The translations under genes were made by a program, and so were the position numbers. A DNA stretch of 64,000 bases, from positions 15,861,463 to 15,925,462 of the forward strand of contig NC_037643.1 in NCBI RefSeq assembly GCF_003254395.2. Direction: 5' to 3'. The notes below the pieces were generated by a model. That model did no database searches. It had not been told where the DNA came from and saw only the letters and a program-made list of their open reading frames with translations. Positions 47,317 through 56,190 of this stretch are shown here, piece by piece. The DNA is from Apis mellifera. Lineage: Eukaryota > Arthropoda > Insecta > Hymenoptera > Apidae. Positions within the stretch are counted from its first letter, which is position 1. Every line of letters starts with the position of its first letter.

Positions 47317-50300
47317 AGTATAATTACTCATAAATCGCCATTTTCCTCGAGTCGATATCATGTTATATACGCAACATTGGATACAAGATTAAAGAAGGAA
47401 AGTTGCAGTCGTCCGCGTGAAAATGGAACTTGGCATTTTATGTCGAAAAGCACTTAGTAAAAAGAGGAAAAAAAGAAAGAAAGAAAGATATATCATATTA
47501 TTAGTGATCGTTATCGACGTTGCAGCAATTTCGTAGAGAACGAGAAACAAAATAGGGAATCAGGTTATTTGAATAAAGATGTAGTTTTATTGCGCAAAAT
47601 GTAACAAATTGCATTTTCACGATATACGTTTTACGAACGAAATGCAAAGTTAAATGTGAAAAATATCATAGACTTCGCATATAAAAAGTTTGAAAGGAAT
47701 AAGAAAGTTAATCCTTTCATTTTGAGAAAATTCTCTTAAGTTAAGCTCTTTAGAACATAACCTAGAACTCGTGAGCAGAATAAGGAAAATTAATTTTGAA
47801 ATGATGAAATTACCATTTGGAGAATGAAATGAGAAAATTGTAGGTAAACCTACAAACAATAAAATAATTAACATTATGCGAATATTATATTTGATATATA
47901 TTTTGAATAACACAATATTTGTTAGTTGAATTTCTGCTGCATAAAAATCTATATTCTACTCGTATAGCATAATATAACTTTGTACGTTGTAATTAAACAT
48001 AAAATTCTAAGCAACAGATATATAAAAAAATAATTGGATTATTTTTACACATTCACTTATACTAAAATAAGTTTTCTCATTAAAAAATTCTTTTACATAA
48101 AATACATGAAAATATTATAACTAAATATAAAGTTTAAAACAATAGATATTTAAAAGAACAATTAAAATCTTTATATTCACATTCATGTATATTAAACTAC
48201 TATTTTTTTTCAACAAGAATTTTATATTTTATATAACATGTATCAGCATCACAAATTTTATAATTAAATATAAAATTTAAAGCAATAAAACAAATCACAA
48301 TATTTAAAAAAACAATTGTTATTTTTACACGTTCACATTTATTTATATTAAAACCTTACTTCGTTTAATATTTTCTTTCGTCTATTTAAGATAACCTTCC
48401 AAACGAATATCACTAGCAACTAAATTATACACTGACACTCAATAATTCCCTAAAAATTTCCTAAAAAGAATTCTATATTTATATATTTTCTTGCAATGAA
48501 TAAGAGGTTATAATAAGAATAAATGAAGATTGTATATATGTAGAAAACTATTAAATAAATTCTCGTTAAAATTGAAGATATTTTTTTTTTTTTAGTGGAA
48601 GAAATTTTTTTACTAGTGAAAACGAAAAATTACTGTCTCAACTTCAACGTAAATAATAATAATAATAATAGTAATAATAATAATAATAAATTAAATTAAT
48701 AATATTGAGAAACAACATCGAATCACAATACGATAAATCATTCTTGAAAATTCCATTATATATGTATAATGCTTTTTATATATACGCATAATAAAATCTT
48801 CGAATCTCTAATTATAACTCGTATATTATTGAATTGATATTGGTTTTCGATAAAATTCAATATTATATTTTGTTTTTAACTATAGTGACCTAATAATTAA
48901 AGATCAAAGCTTATCAAGTGTAATATTATATGCCTAAAATTATTTTATGAAATATTGATTGGTTTATATTTAGACAGTCAACCACTGTTTTCATCCGTGG
49001 AATGTAAAAATATCTGAAGATTCCAAATGAAAATAAAAATATTTAACATAAATATCTAAAAATCCAATTGAAAATCAAAATATTTAAAATGAAGGTATAA
49101 AGAATTACTATTATTACTTTTTCAGAAATTTATAATAAACATTGTAAATTCCTTTCTAAGTCGAATGTCAGAGAATATAAATAATACAGAAACAATATTA
49201 AATTAAGTGCACTTATTTCACTTGTATTATTATTTATATATTTAATTATTTGTATATTTATTTATATAATAAGGAAAGAAAAAAAAAACGTAAAAATTGT
49301 AAGAACTCGCACAAATATATAACACATAACCTAAATTATGGAAAATTGAACGAAACACGTGTTACGGTTTTAAACAAATTAATTTTTCTTTTCTATGCAT
49401 TTTATACATATTTTCCACGTCATTATTTTTATTATTTTTTATTTCACTTAAATTTTTATTTATGAAAAATAAAGTTTTGTAACATCAATTAGCATGATAA
49501 AACAGGTAACATAACATTAAATATTTTGGTATACTATATTGTTTACAAACATATGTTAACAAATTACGAAAAAATTTTATTTTATTAACCATAAATTCAT
49601 AAATAAATATGTTTCCATATGTTGTTATGTGTATATATATATATCCAAAAATTATTTGCTTTAGGTTATGTTTTATTTTTTATATTTTATCTTTTATATA
49701 GATAAGAAATATTCTATTGTAAATAAATTTTTTTTAACTATCACTAGTCCATCTTGATATAACAATATTAATATATCTTATACGCAATTTATTTATTAAA
49801 CTGGGTTAAACAGGAATAACTTATTTCAATAGATAATTTTCACACATGAATGAGCATGATGATCTACATTTATCTTTGTTTTACATTCTTCTTATTTTTA
49901 CTCATATAAATATTGATTTATAATTAAAATAAAATAGTTTTTAACATTTATGTATAGTATATTAACACAATACACAATTATTTATATAATGAATATATAT
50001 GAAATGTATATAATATTATATATTTTATAATGGATAAATATATATTGATTTTTGAATATGTAATTATTCTTAATATTCAAATTTATTTATTTATTTTGCT
50101 AAATTTTCTTTAAGATCTTTTTTTTTATTAAATTTATTTTTAATATTTTATTTAATTCTTTATTAAATAGAGATATAATACAAATTTTTATTAATTATTT
50201 ATGTTAAATTTAGAAAATAAATTAAATTATTATTTTTTATTAAATAATTAAATAGCTGTGTATTTATTCTATAATTTATAATAGAATTGAAAAAACATCA

Positions 50301-51190
50301 AAATATCAATAAATTGAAAAATAAATATTGAAAAATAGAAATTTCATTCATTTCTAATTTAAAAATATTTTTAAAAGTGCGAAGCAACAGAAGAGATATC
50401 GAATATCGAAATTTTCAACTTTTCATTATCGATATACGATACGAAACTATGATTTATTTTGTCCATTCAGAATATTCTGTGATATTCAGAAACTGTATAT
50501 TTTAAAGTACTTGTTAGATTTTGTTTGCACAAGAAAATTTTAAATATATTTCCTTTTAGTTTTTAAGAATCGAATAAATTGAGGATAAAAGTTGTATATT
50601 TTACGTTTATGACTTGCTGAACTTTTTATGTGTTAACCGGAAAATTCTTGAAAGAATATTAAGAGAACAATATGGTTGAATATATGGTTATGGTTGAATA
50701 TATGGTTATATGTATGGTTATAGTTTATTCTGCAATTATTATATATGAGAAATATAAAAGATTGATTAAAAGATGAAATTCTAATTTAGGAGATTTTATA
50801 GTTACATTTTTTATTCCAAATTTGAATCAAATATATTTTTAATCAAATTTTATTAAATCATATTAAATCTTATACATTTTGTAAATTGTATTATGCTTCT
50901 TTAAGATCTTTTTTCCTCTAAACATTAGTTTCATTTTTAATCTCAAGAAAAAAAAAAATTCTATTTTATATTTCATTCCTTTGTGATTTTACATGCTTTT
51001 ATTTATACGTATAATGCACAATTCGAAATTTAACACCTATTGAAACATCACAATATTTATATCAATACAAAATATCTTTGACGAAAGCACATTTCCTAAA
51101 TAAAAAAAAATTACAGTCTAAATAAAAAAAACTAAAAATATCCTTTACAAAGATTTTCAATCGTTCCACCAACCTCGAGGTTAGTGACGA
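47317..51190. other. A/T-rich, no gene seen
   Basis: 47330-47560 is the tail of the GC-richer island, without open frames. 47650-47913 has an 87-codon minus frame of A/T-rich, hydrophobic composition that was not accepted. From 48 to 51 kb there are A/T runs, with GGTTATGGTTGAATATAT-type short duplications near 50670. Confidence 0.45.
48652..48690. repeat. (AAT)n microsatellite
   Basis: About thirteen AAT units with one interruption (AGT). Confidence 0.9.
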
Positions 51191-51340
51191 GTTTAAACCG
51201 ACTTTGAACTATTTCAAATCAAATCGCACATCGATCATCATAGATACGTGTAAACTAACTTTTCACTCGAGCTCGAACTTTGGAGGAAATCGTTTCAAGT
51301 TCAGAAATCTTCATGCTTCTGCCGCTATTGAAAACTCCAA
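51191..51340 (-). pseudogene. Diverged duplicate of the 51497 exon end
   Basis: In plus-strand view, landmarks GTTTAAACC (51191-51199), AACTTTTCACTCGAGCTCGAAC and TCATGCTTCTGC (51311-51322) match in the same order GTTTAAACC (51455-51463), CACCTTTCATCGAGCTTGAAC and TCATGCTTCTGC (51543-51554) at the neighbouring exon, an offset of 230-265 bp. On the minus strand this copy has an acceptor GTATAACAG at 51341, an 81-nt open segment (with GRSMKISELETISSKVRARV) and a donor AAAA|GTTAGT at 51260. Its end phase (one base) differs from that of the intact exon (two bases), so a simple alternative-exon swap would shift frame. It is probably a decaying duplicate. Confidence 0.5.
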
Positions 51341-51496
51341 CTGTTATACAATCCACGTTTCCATGCTCTTTCAAAAAATACACTTTCGATCTAAATAAAA
51401 AAAAAAAAGAAATCTTTTCATCGGTGTTTCCAAAGCATTTCTCGCTAGCGATGGGTTTAAACCAACTGTCGAATCAAACTATCGACACAAACTCAC

Positions 51497-51900
51497 CTTT
51501 CATCGAGCTTGAACGAGGATCTGGACAAATCGCCCCAAGCGCTCATGCTTCTGCTTCGCCTCCTGTACGAGGATTGCGGCGCGAGTAGCCTCGAGCTGCT
51601 CCGCCTCCTCGGCGCCAAATTCTCCGCGTGGAAATACACTTTCGGCGCCTTCTGCTGTGCGTTCGGCGGCGTCGAGCTCGGCGTGACCGCCGTCGACGTG
51701 ACGAGTTCCGGCAGTGCCTCGTAGTCCCATGCTCTGGCGCCCATTTCGAGCAGGGGGACCGACGAGGCAGCGTTCTGGCCTCGTTCCCGAGGCTTACGCT
51801 GGTGAAACAGGGCGAACAGGTGACGGAACGTCGACTCGTTCGCCCGATTCTCCCTCCTCCCCGCTCGAAGCTTCACTTTCTTCGACTTAATGTCTACGAT
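51497..51900 (-). CDS. Coding exon, Ser/Arg-rich unrecognised protein
   Basis: The minus strand is open for 134 codons from a TAA at 51901-51903 to a perfect donor, GAAAG|GTGAGT, at 51497/51496. Third codon positions are strongly G/C in this frame and not in the other two, one of which stops before the donor; this is the best coding evidence in the window. The first ATG (51744, context CTCGAAATGG) would give 82 codons beginning MGARAWDYEALPELVTSTA. Upstream codons (such as STFRHLFALFHQRKPRERG) share the same bias, so coding may begin earlier by splicing. The middle is proline/threonine-rich and probably disordered; the end has RRRSSSR and RRRSRSMSAWGDLSRSS, both fitting basophilic kinase (PKA-like) sites. 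No catalytic or membrane domain is visible. It is a 5' coding exon whose continuation lies to the left, outside what can be recognised. Confidence 0.6.
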
Positions 51901-51916
51901 TTAATACATCCGTCGA

Positions 51917-51928
51917 CCACCAGGTGGC
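51917..51928 (+). promoter_or_regulatory. CTCF-type insulator site
   Basis: CCACCAGGTGGC matches every position of the 12-base CTCF consensus CCASYAGRKGGC and is nearly palindromic. It lies between the two open frames of the minus-strand exon region, where CTCF sites near gene starts are common. In vivo binding is inferred only. Confidence 0.4.
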
Positions 51929-51957
51929 TTCTCCATCACTGTCACTGTCATCGCGGG

Positions 51958-52062
51958 TTAGGTGGGGGGGACACGAGGGTGCGTCCAAACGTCGTATTTA
52001 GACGCGTCGCGGATCACTTTGAAATTGTTGTAACGGTTGCACGACTTTTGATGCTTCGCCAT
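51958..52062 (-). CDS. ATG-started frame upstream of the exon, 34 aa
   Basis: On the minus strand ATGGCG in the strong context CCAAAATGG opens 34 codons (MAKHQKSCNRYNNFKVIRDA, then SKYDVWTHPRVPPT) to TAA, with GC-rich third positions. It is in the same frame as the 51497-51900 exon but is cut off from it by this TAA and a second one at 51901-51903. It may be an upstream ORF, the true first exon joined to the next by a small unrecognised intron, or a gene interrupted by a sequence error near the run of seven C at 51962-51968. The 5' side is abruptly A/T-rich, fitting a leader or promoter. The AAAATGGCG start also matches a YY1/Pho site. Confidence 0.35.
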   Translation of the reverse strand: MAKHQKSCNRYNNFKVIRDASKYDVWTHPRVPPT

Positions 52063-53096
52063 TTTGGATTTTTTTATTCTTGGATTATTCTTTTATTATT
52101 GTTAAGATTAATCACGATGCCACAATTTTCTTTACGTTTCTCTTTTAATTTTAACAATCGAAAGTGAATTAATAGAATTTTTGAATTATTTTAAAAATTT
52201 GCATTATACGATCATTTTGATTATTAATTTTTTAATTTTTCTTTTTTATTTGGTTTATAATTGATAAGATTTTTTTTTATTTCGATCAAAAATGGATAGA
52301 CGGAATTTTTTAAATATACAATCGCTCGATCTTCTTGAGATTTCTAGTATTTTTTTTTTTTTCTAATTTCGATATAAATCGAAAATTTTTATAATTTTAT
52401 TTGACGATATATAATTTCGATTCGCTTCTTTCCTTTTAAAATAATCTTTAAAATCGATTTGTGGTATTTTGGGTTGATAGAATTTTTAGAATTTTATTCG
52501 AACATCCGATCGTTTGATCTTTGACTCTCCTTTTATTTTATTTCCTCTTTTTCCCCACTTAAAATGGCACGTACGTGTGTAGAATTGAAAAATCTTAACG
52601 TTTGATTCTTTGCTCCTCCTCTTCCATTTCTATTTTTTTTAAAATCCTATAATCCTATATGTAATCGATATCTATATTTATTCTGAAAGAAGTATCGACA
52701 AAAAATTTATTATTCTTTCGTGCCATCTTTTCGTTCTTTTCCTCTTCCTCTTCTCTTTTCATTTTTACTTTTATTATTATTTTTTATTTCCTTTTTTTCC
52801 AAAATAATTTATGTTCGATTCCTCTTCCAATTTTTGATTTTTCCTTTTCTTAAAATGATATATCGATTTTAGTAGAATAATATTTTCATTCTAGATGAAT
52901 CGACAGAATTTTGTTATTTTTCGAAATCTTCTTCCATTTTTATTTTTAATATGCAATCGATTTATTATCCTTTTTCATTAAATAATAATTTTCGCGTGAT
53001 CTACAGATTTAATAAAATCCGAACGATTGAAAATTTTCTTCCCTCCTCCATAAATCGATGAGAATCGTGTAGAAACGCGCGATCCTTTCCTTAAAA
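52063..53096. other. Pyrimidine-biased DNA (plus strand)
   Basis: 52100-53090 is rich in T and C on the plus strand (A/G on the minus), with runs such as TTTTATTTCCTCTTTTTCCCC. No open frame. It would serve as a 5' leader, promoter or intron of the minus-strand gene, or as intron for plus-strand exons further on. Confidence 0.4.
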
Positions 53097-53324
53097 TTAT
53101 ATTATTCGATATAAGCCATGAATATTACGTTGCCAACAAGTAGCAACGACCACTGCGATAAGGTTAACCAAACCAAGGTTCGAGAGCAATTTGTACTTGG
53201 TAGTTTGAGGTATCGGAATAATTTCTAATCGATAACTCGATGTATCAAACTTGATGCATCGCCTCGCCTTTGTACGTATCACGTCCTTAGATATATATAT
53301 ATATTCAAATTGGTTAACGAGGAT
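53097..53324 (-). CDS. Possible minus-strand exon or ORF
   Basis: Open for 75 codons between a TAG at 53325 and the TAA at 53097, without ATG near its 5' end (a GTG lies at 53282). GC-richer than flanks. The translation has a basic start (IRTKARRCIKFD), a middle segment EIIPIPQTTKYKLLS and a hydrophobic stretch (LGLVNLIAVVVATCW). No good splice pair was found, and the interval includes the inverted repeat CGTTGC/GCAACG, so a regulatory element is possible. Confidence 0.2.
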   Translation of the reverse strand: MLVNQFEYIYISKDVIRTKARRCIKFDTSSYRLEIIPIPQTTKYKLLSNLGLVNLIAVVVATCWQRNIHGLYRII

Positions 53325-53542
53325 CTAATTTGTTTTTATTCAAAATGGAACGAAATAGATTTTTGATTCGTTCGAAAATCTCTATTTAATCTCTATTATT
53401 ATTAATCAATTTAGTCGATCAGAGTAACGAAGAAATGCAAAATGCAGGATTAAAGTATACACTTTGAATCTTGAATTTCTATTCGAATTGGAAAATTGCA
53501 AATCGTCCTCTATTGGGCTTTTCTTTTTTGTAAATTCCTTAG

Positions 53543-53629
53543 GTGAGCCCGGTAACAAGTGCGATAACTCTTATTTCCGTTCCAAAATGCATCGATAACG
53601 TTCACTCGTGTATATATCGCAATATCGAG
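53543..53629 (+). CDS. 87-nt exon, or recursive splice site
   Basis: A long pyrimidine tract ends in TTCTTTTTTGTAAATTCCTTAG at 53542 and the exon ends at ATCGAG|GTAAGA, a consensus donor. The 87 bases are open in phase 0, 29 codons reading VSPVTSAITLISVPKCIDNV and nine more. A second frame (EPGNKCDNSYFRSKMHR) is open to a stop inside the exon. The exon itself begins GTGAGC, so the acceptor is fused to a donor, as in recursive splicing sites. This is among the best splice-bounded segments on the plus strand. The protein is unrecognised. Confidence 0.4.
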
Positions 53630-54613
53630 GTAAGAAGAAAATTATCTAAAAATTACGATAACATTGAACAATCTAACGTGGTTATATATCAAATGTGAAC
53701 AATAGCATCAACAATAATCTCAAAATTAATTTCTAAGTAAATTTTATATATATGTATATAGTCTATATATGTATGTATATATATTTAACAATAAATCTGG
53801 AAAAAATTTCACAAGACTTGCAAAAGTTCTTTTTTTTTTTTTTTGTTTAAAAATTTTCACTGTCTTATATATTATATATCTTCTATTATACGTAACAATC
53901 AAATAACAATCAATCTCATGTAAATATGATCATAATCGCGCTCCATTAGCCATCGATGTAACGAACTTGTGTACTCGGCTTGATAAATACGTTCTCATTG
54001 TTCCCAGGAAATTCGACTGCAACCGAACAATCATTGTTTCTCTCCTCCTCTGTATTCTCGTTATTTCTGACAATATCTTTTCAAGCGAAAACACGTATAT
54101 ACACACCAAGAATCATTTTTCATATCGGATAAAAAAAACACGAATGTGTCGTAAATATACAATTGAAATGGAGTTACTTTTATATATAGAAGATTTAATT
54201 AATTGATCGATTTTAACGACCGGCTTTTCGATTGACAATAATTCAAAATAGCTTCTTGTCACAACGCGATAGAATTCTAATTGATATAAATGAAATCGTA
54301 TAATGGTCGGAATCGAAGATCATGATCTTTTAAAAATTCCACTCGAGTTATATTTCGATCGATCTGTGTAGAGAATCGAAAATCAATATAATATTTTTTG
54401 TTAAAAGTATACTTGATTGTTATCTTGATTGATTTAAATAAAATCAGGATTATGATTACAAAATTAATATTTCCTCGATACTAATATTTTTTTCTTAATA
54501 TTCCACGATTGGTTGAATCGTACTACTATAAACATTTTGTTAAAAATATTGCGACAAATTGCGAAGCGATCAATGTATTCTGTTACTTTAATATCGCCAC
54601 TTTATATTTCCAG

Positions 54614-54694
54614 ACCAAAAGATATCATTAAGGCTTATTATTTAATGTGCGTGTTTCGAGGTTATGTTCGATTTTACTTCCAGATTTCAGACCG
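54614..54694 (+). CDS. 81-nt exon candidate
   Basis: Acceptor CCACTTTATATTTCCAG and donor AGACCG|GTAATA bound 81 bases. Only the frame needing two bases from the previous exon is open: PKDIIKAYYLMCVFRGYVRF, then YFQISD and two bases. The same frame is open upstream from 54513 and includes an ATG (MYSVTLISPLYIS), so an unspliced 61-residue reading is the alternative. It does not join in phase directly to the exon at 53543-53629. Aromatic and basic; unrecognised. Confidence 0.33.
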
Positions 54695-55109
54695 GTAATA
54701 AAAATCTCCTAACGTACGTCACCTCAAACACGTCAGATTCCTCGCGGATAAACAAAGATTATATCACTTGAAACTGCACGATATTATTATTATTTCTTTT
54801 TAAACAAATAACAACAATCGTCAACTCGATAAACATTTATCGAAATATCATTGTCTATTTCGTCATCATCGGTCTCGGTATTCATCATTCCAAGAACGGA
54901 CCTAGTATTGTTTGACTTGATCGATACGGAGTCATAAGTGAAAGAAAAAAATATTTTACGAAACCTTCTTCAAATATCTTATTCAATCGTCGATCCAACG
55001 AAATTTGTCTTCGTAATGTGAATGATCATTTGCACAATATTCAGAAGTTCGGTAATCAGCTGATTTCTTCGAAAGGGAAATCTCACAAGATATTTAACAG
55101 CTGACAGAT
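54695..55109. other. Non-coding, GC moderate
   Basis: Mixed composition with short open frames only. 54840-54930 contains TCATCATCGG-type sequence. It probably belongs to the regulatory region of the promoter that follows. Confidence 0.35.
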
Positions 55110-55232
55110 ATGGTTACGCTCGATATAATGACAACCGAAATCTTCAGAATCCAGGCACAAGTGTCAAAGATCGAAACACAGCGATTCAAGCAGCGAAACA
55201 TATCGACGTATTACATACTGCATCGGCCTTGA
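55110..55232 (+). CDS. Small ORF, 40 aa
   Basis: ATG (context CAGATATGG) to TGA, with an in-frame TAA five codons upstream. It reads MVTLDIMTTEIFRIQAQVSK, then a glutamine/arginine-rich helix-like stretch and a tyrosine-rich end. It lies about 0.4 kb in front of the TATA/initiator pair. Two CAGCTG boxes lie just 5'. It may be an independent peptide, an upstream exon, or chance. Confidence 0.25.
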   Translation: MVTLDIMTTEIFRIQAQVSKIETQRFKQRNISTYYILHRP

Positions 55233-55381
55233 CATAACACCAGTGTCACAGCATTCGTTTTAATTTTCTCAATATTGTCATCACACGCAATGAAAATATT
55301 CTTTCTGAATAATTTCTCTGTTTTAAGACATAACTAATCGTTGTCCTTGAGCCGACATTACGTTCAAAACCGTAACAAAAA

Positions 55382-55414
55382 CTCGTGCTTGAAGAAAAAA
55401 AACGAGAGCACGAG
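55382..55414. repeat. 8-bp inverted repeat
   Basis: CTCGTGCT and AGCACGAG are exact reverse complements around a 17-base A-rich spacer, about 90 bp upstream of the proposed transcription start. Confidence 0.6.
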
Positions 55415-55429
55415 GATTTCGGTGAATGG

Positions 55430-55438
55430 AAATGGCGG
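55430..55438 (+). promoter_or_regulatory. YY1/Pho-type site
   Basis: AAATGGCGG fits the YY1/Pleiohomeotic consensus. It also offers a start codon (ATGGCGGATCG) directly before GTAACC, so a very short coding first exon is an alternative reading. Confidence 0.3.
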
Positions 55439-55479
55439 ATCGGTAACCACCTATACAAGACTGATCACGGTCCCGATAA

Positions 55480-55510
55480 TATACACTTTGGCCTGTGTCG
55501 CTCTCTCAGT
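55480..55510 (+). promoter_or_regulatory. TATA plus initiator core promoter
   Basis: TATACA at 55480-55485 lies 28 bases before the A of CTCAGTCC at 55508, a match to the arthropod initiator TCAGT. The spacing is that of a normal TATA-initiator promoter. The predicted transcript runs rightward. Confidence 0.38.
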
Positions 55511-55714
55511 CCACTGAATTTTCACTGTCGAGGAGCCAGCTCGCAGCTCACCACTCCGTACTGCGGTACATTGTAGCAGTTTTCTCTCGTGCTCGACCAC
55601 CCCTTACTCTCTCTCTCCGATCACTCGACTCCCCACTCCTGCGTCCCTCGCTTTGTCTCTTTCACTCACTCTTGCTTTCCGCATCTCTCTTTAACCTCAT
55701 AGAATAAGATTTTG
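55508..55714 (+). other. Predicted 5' leader exon without ATG
   Basis: From the proposed start at 55508 to a donor TTTTG|GTAAAT at 55714/55715 there are about 207 bases with no ATG at all, against roughly three expected by chance. The segment is GC-rich and pyrimidine-rich (CTCTCTCTCC runs). This is what a translated mRNA's 5' untranslated exon should look like. The donor is weaker than the rest of the evidence. Confidence 0.38.
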
Positions 55715-56091
55715 GTAAATTCGTAGGAAATATTTGGAAAATCGTTTATAGGAATAAAAATAAAGTATAAAAATTTTGGTCGAAGCTTATTCATTATGAT
55801 GTTTATTGAAATTGACATTAGATGAATCGAGAAGCAAATAGAGTGAGACTACGTTGTCTCTGTTATGCTTCTGTACGCTTCTATCTCCGTCTCACTTTAT
55901 CTGATGCAAACTTCAATCGTTCATAACTTAACAAATAAGTCTCAACCGAAATTTTTGTATTTGTTTCGATCTTTAGAATCGATTCTCTAAAAGACACATG
56001 ACATATTAACGTTATTTATATGTTATAGATTTCTTTGTCTGACTTGAATCACGCTTTGCCACTAGTTCCTTTCTCTTCCATCTCACTTTAG
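55715..56091 (+). other. Predicted first intron
   Basis: A 377-bp segment between the leader donor and a textbook acceptor (CCTTTCTCTTCCATCTCACTTTAG). A/T-richer than both flanks. Confidence 0.33.
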
Positions 56092-56190
56092 ATTGAAATG
56101 GCGCACACATGCACGTGGCGCCGCCGTTGTCAAGGCGATTGCGCTACCCGGGATGTATCGTTATTTTTATATCTTCTCATCATCTGTTAA
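56092..56190 (+). CDS. Second exon with start codon
   Basis: Six bases after the acceptor is ATG in the good context TTGAAATGG. The frame reads MAHTCTWRRRCQGDCATRD and then meets a possible donor (GGGAT|GTATCG at 56154/56155); without splicing it continues VSLFLYLLIIC to a TAA at 56190, giving 30 residues with a hydrophobic end. Another frame (LKWRTHARGAAVVKAIALPG) is open longer, to beyond a GTGATA at about 56220, and would suit an internal exon. The exon is GC-rich and CpG-rich, with CACGTG at 56112-56117 and an X-box-like GTTGTCAAGGCGAT at 56126-56139. The protein is unrecognised. Confidence 0.33.
   Translation: MEMAHTCTWRRRCQGDCATRDVSLFLYLLIIC

Noticed and set aside
51500..51730. Second minus-strand frame with an ATG, 76 codons
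   Set aside because: It stops at TGA three bases before the donor and lacks the GC3 bias of the accepted frame.
51509..52167. Long plus-strand frames, up to 179 codons, opposite the minus-strand exon
   Set aside because: They are shadows of the GC-rich coding strand. Third-position bias and the consensus donor support the minus strand.
55385..55707. Plus-strand frames of 63 and 70 codons over the promoter
   Set aside because: They start at GTG or TTG-type codons and overlap the proposed TATA, initiator and pyrimidine-rich leader, which contains no ATG.
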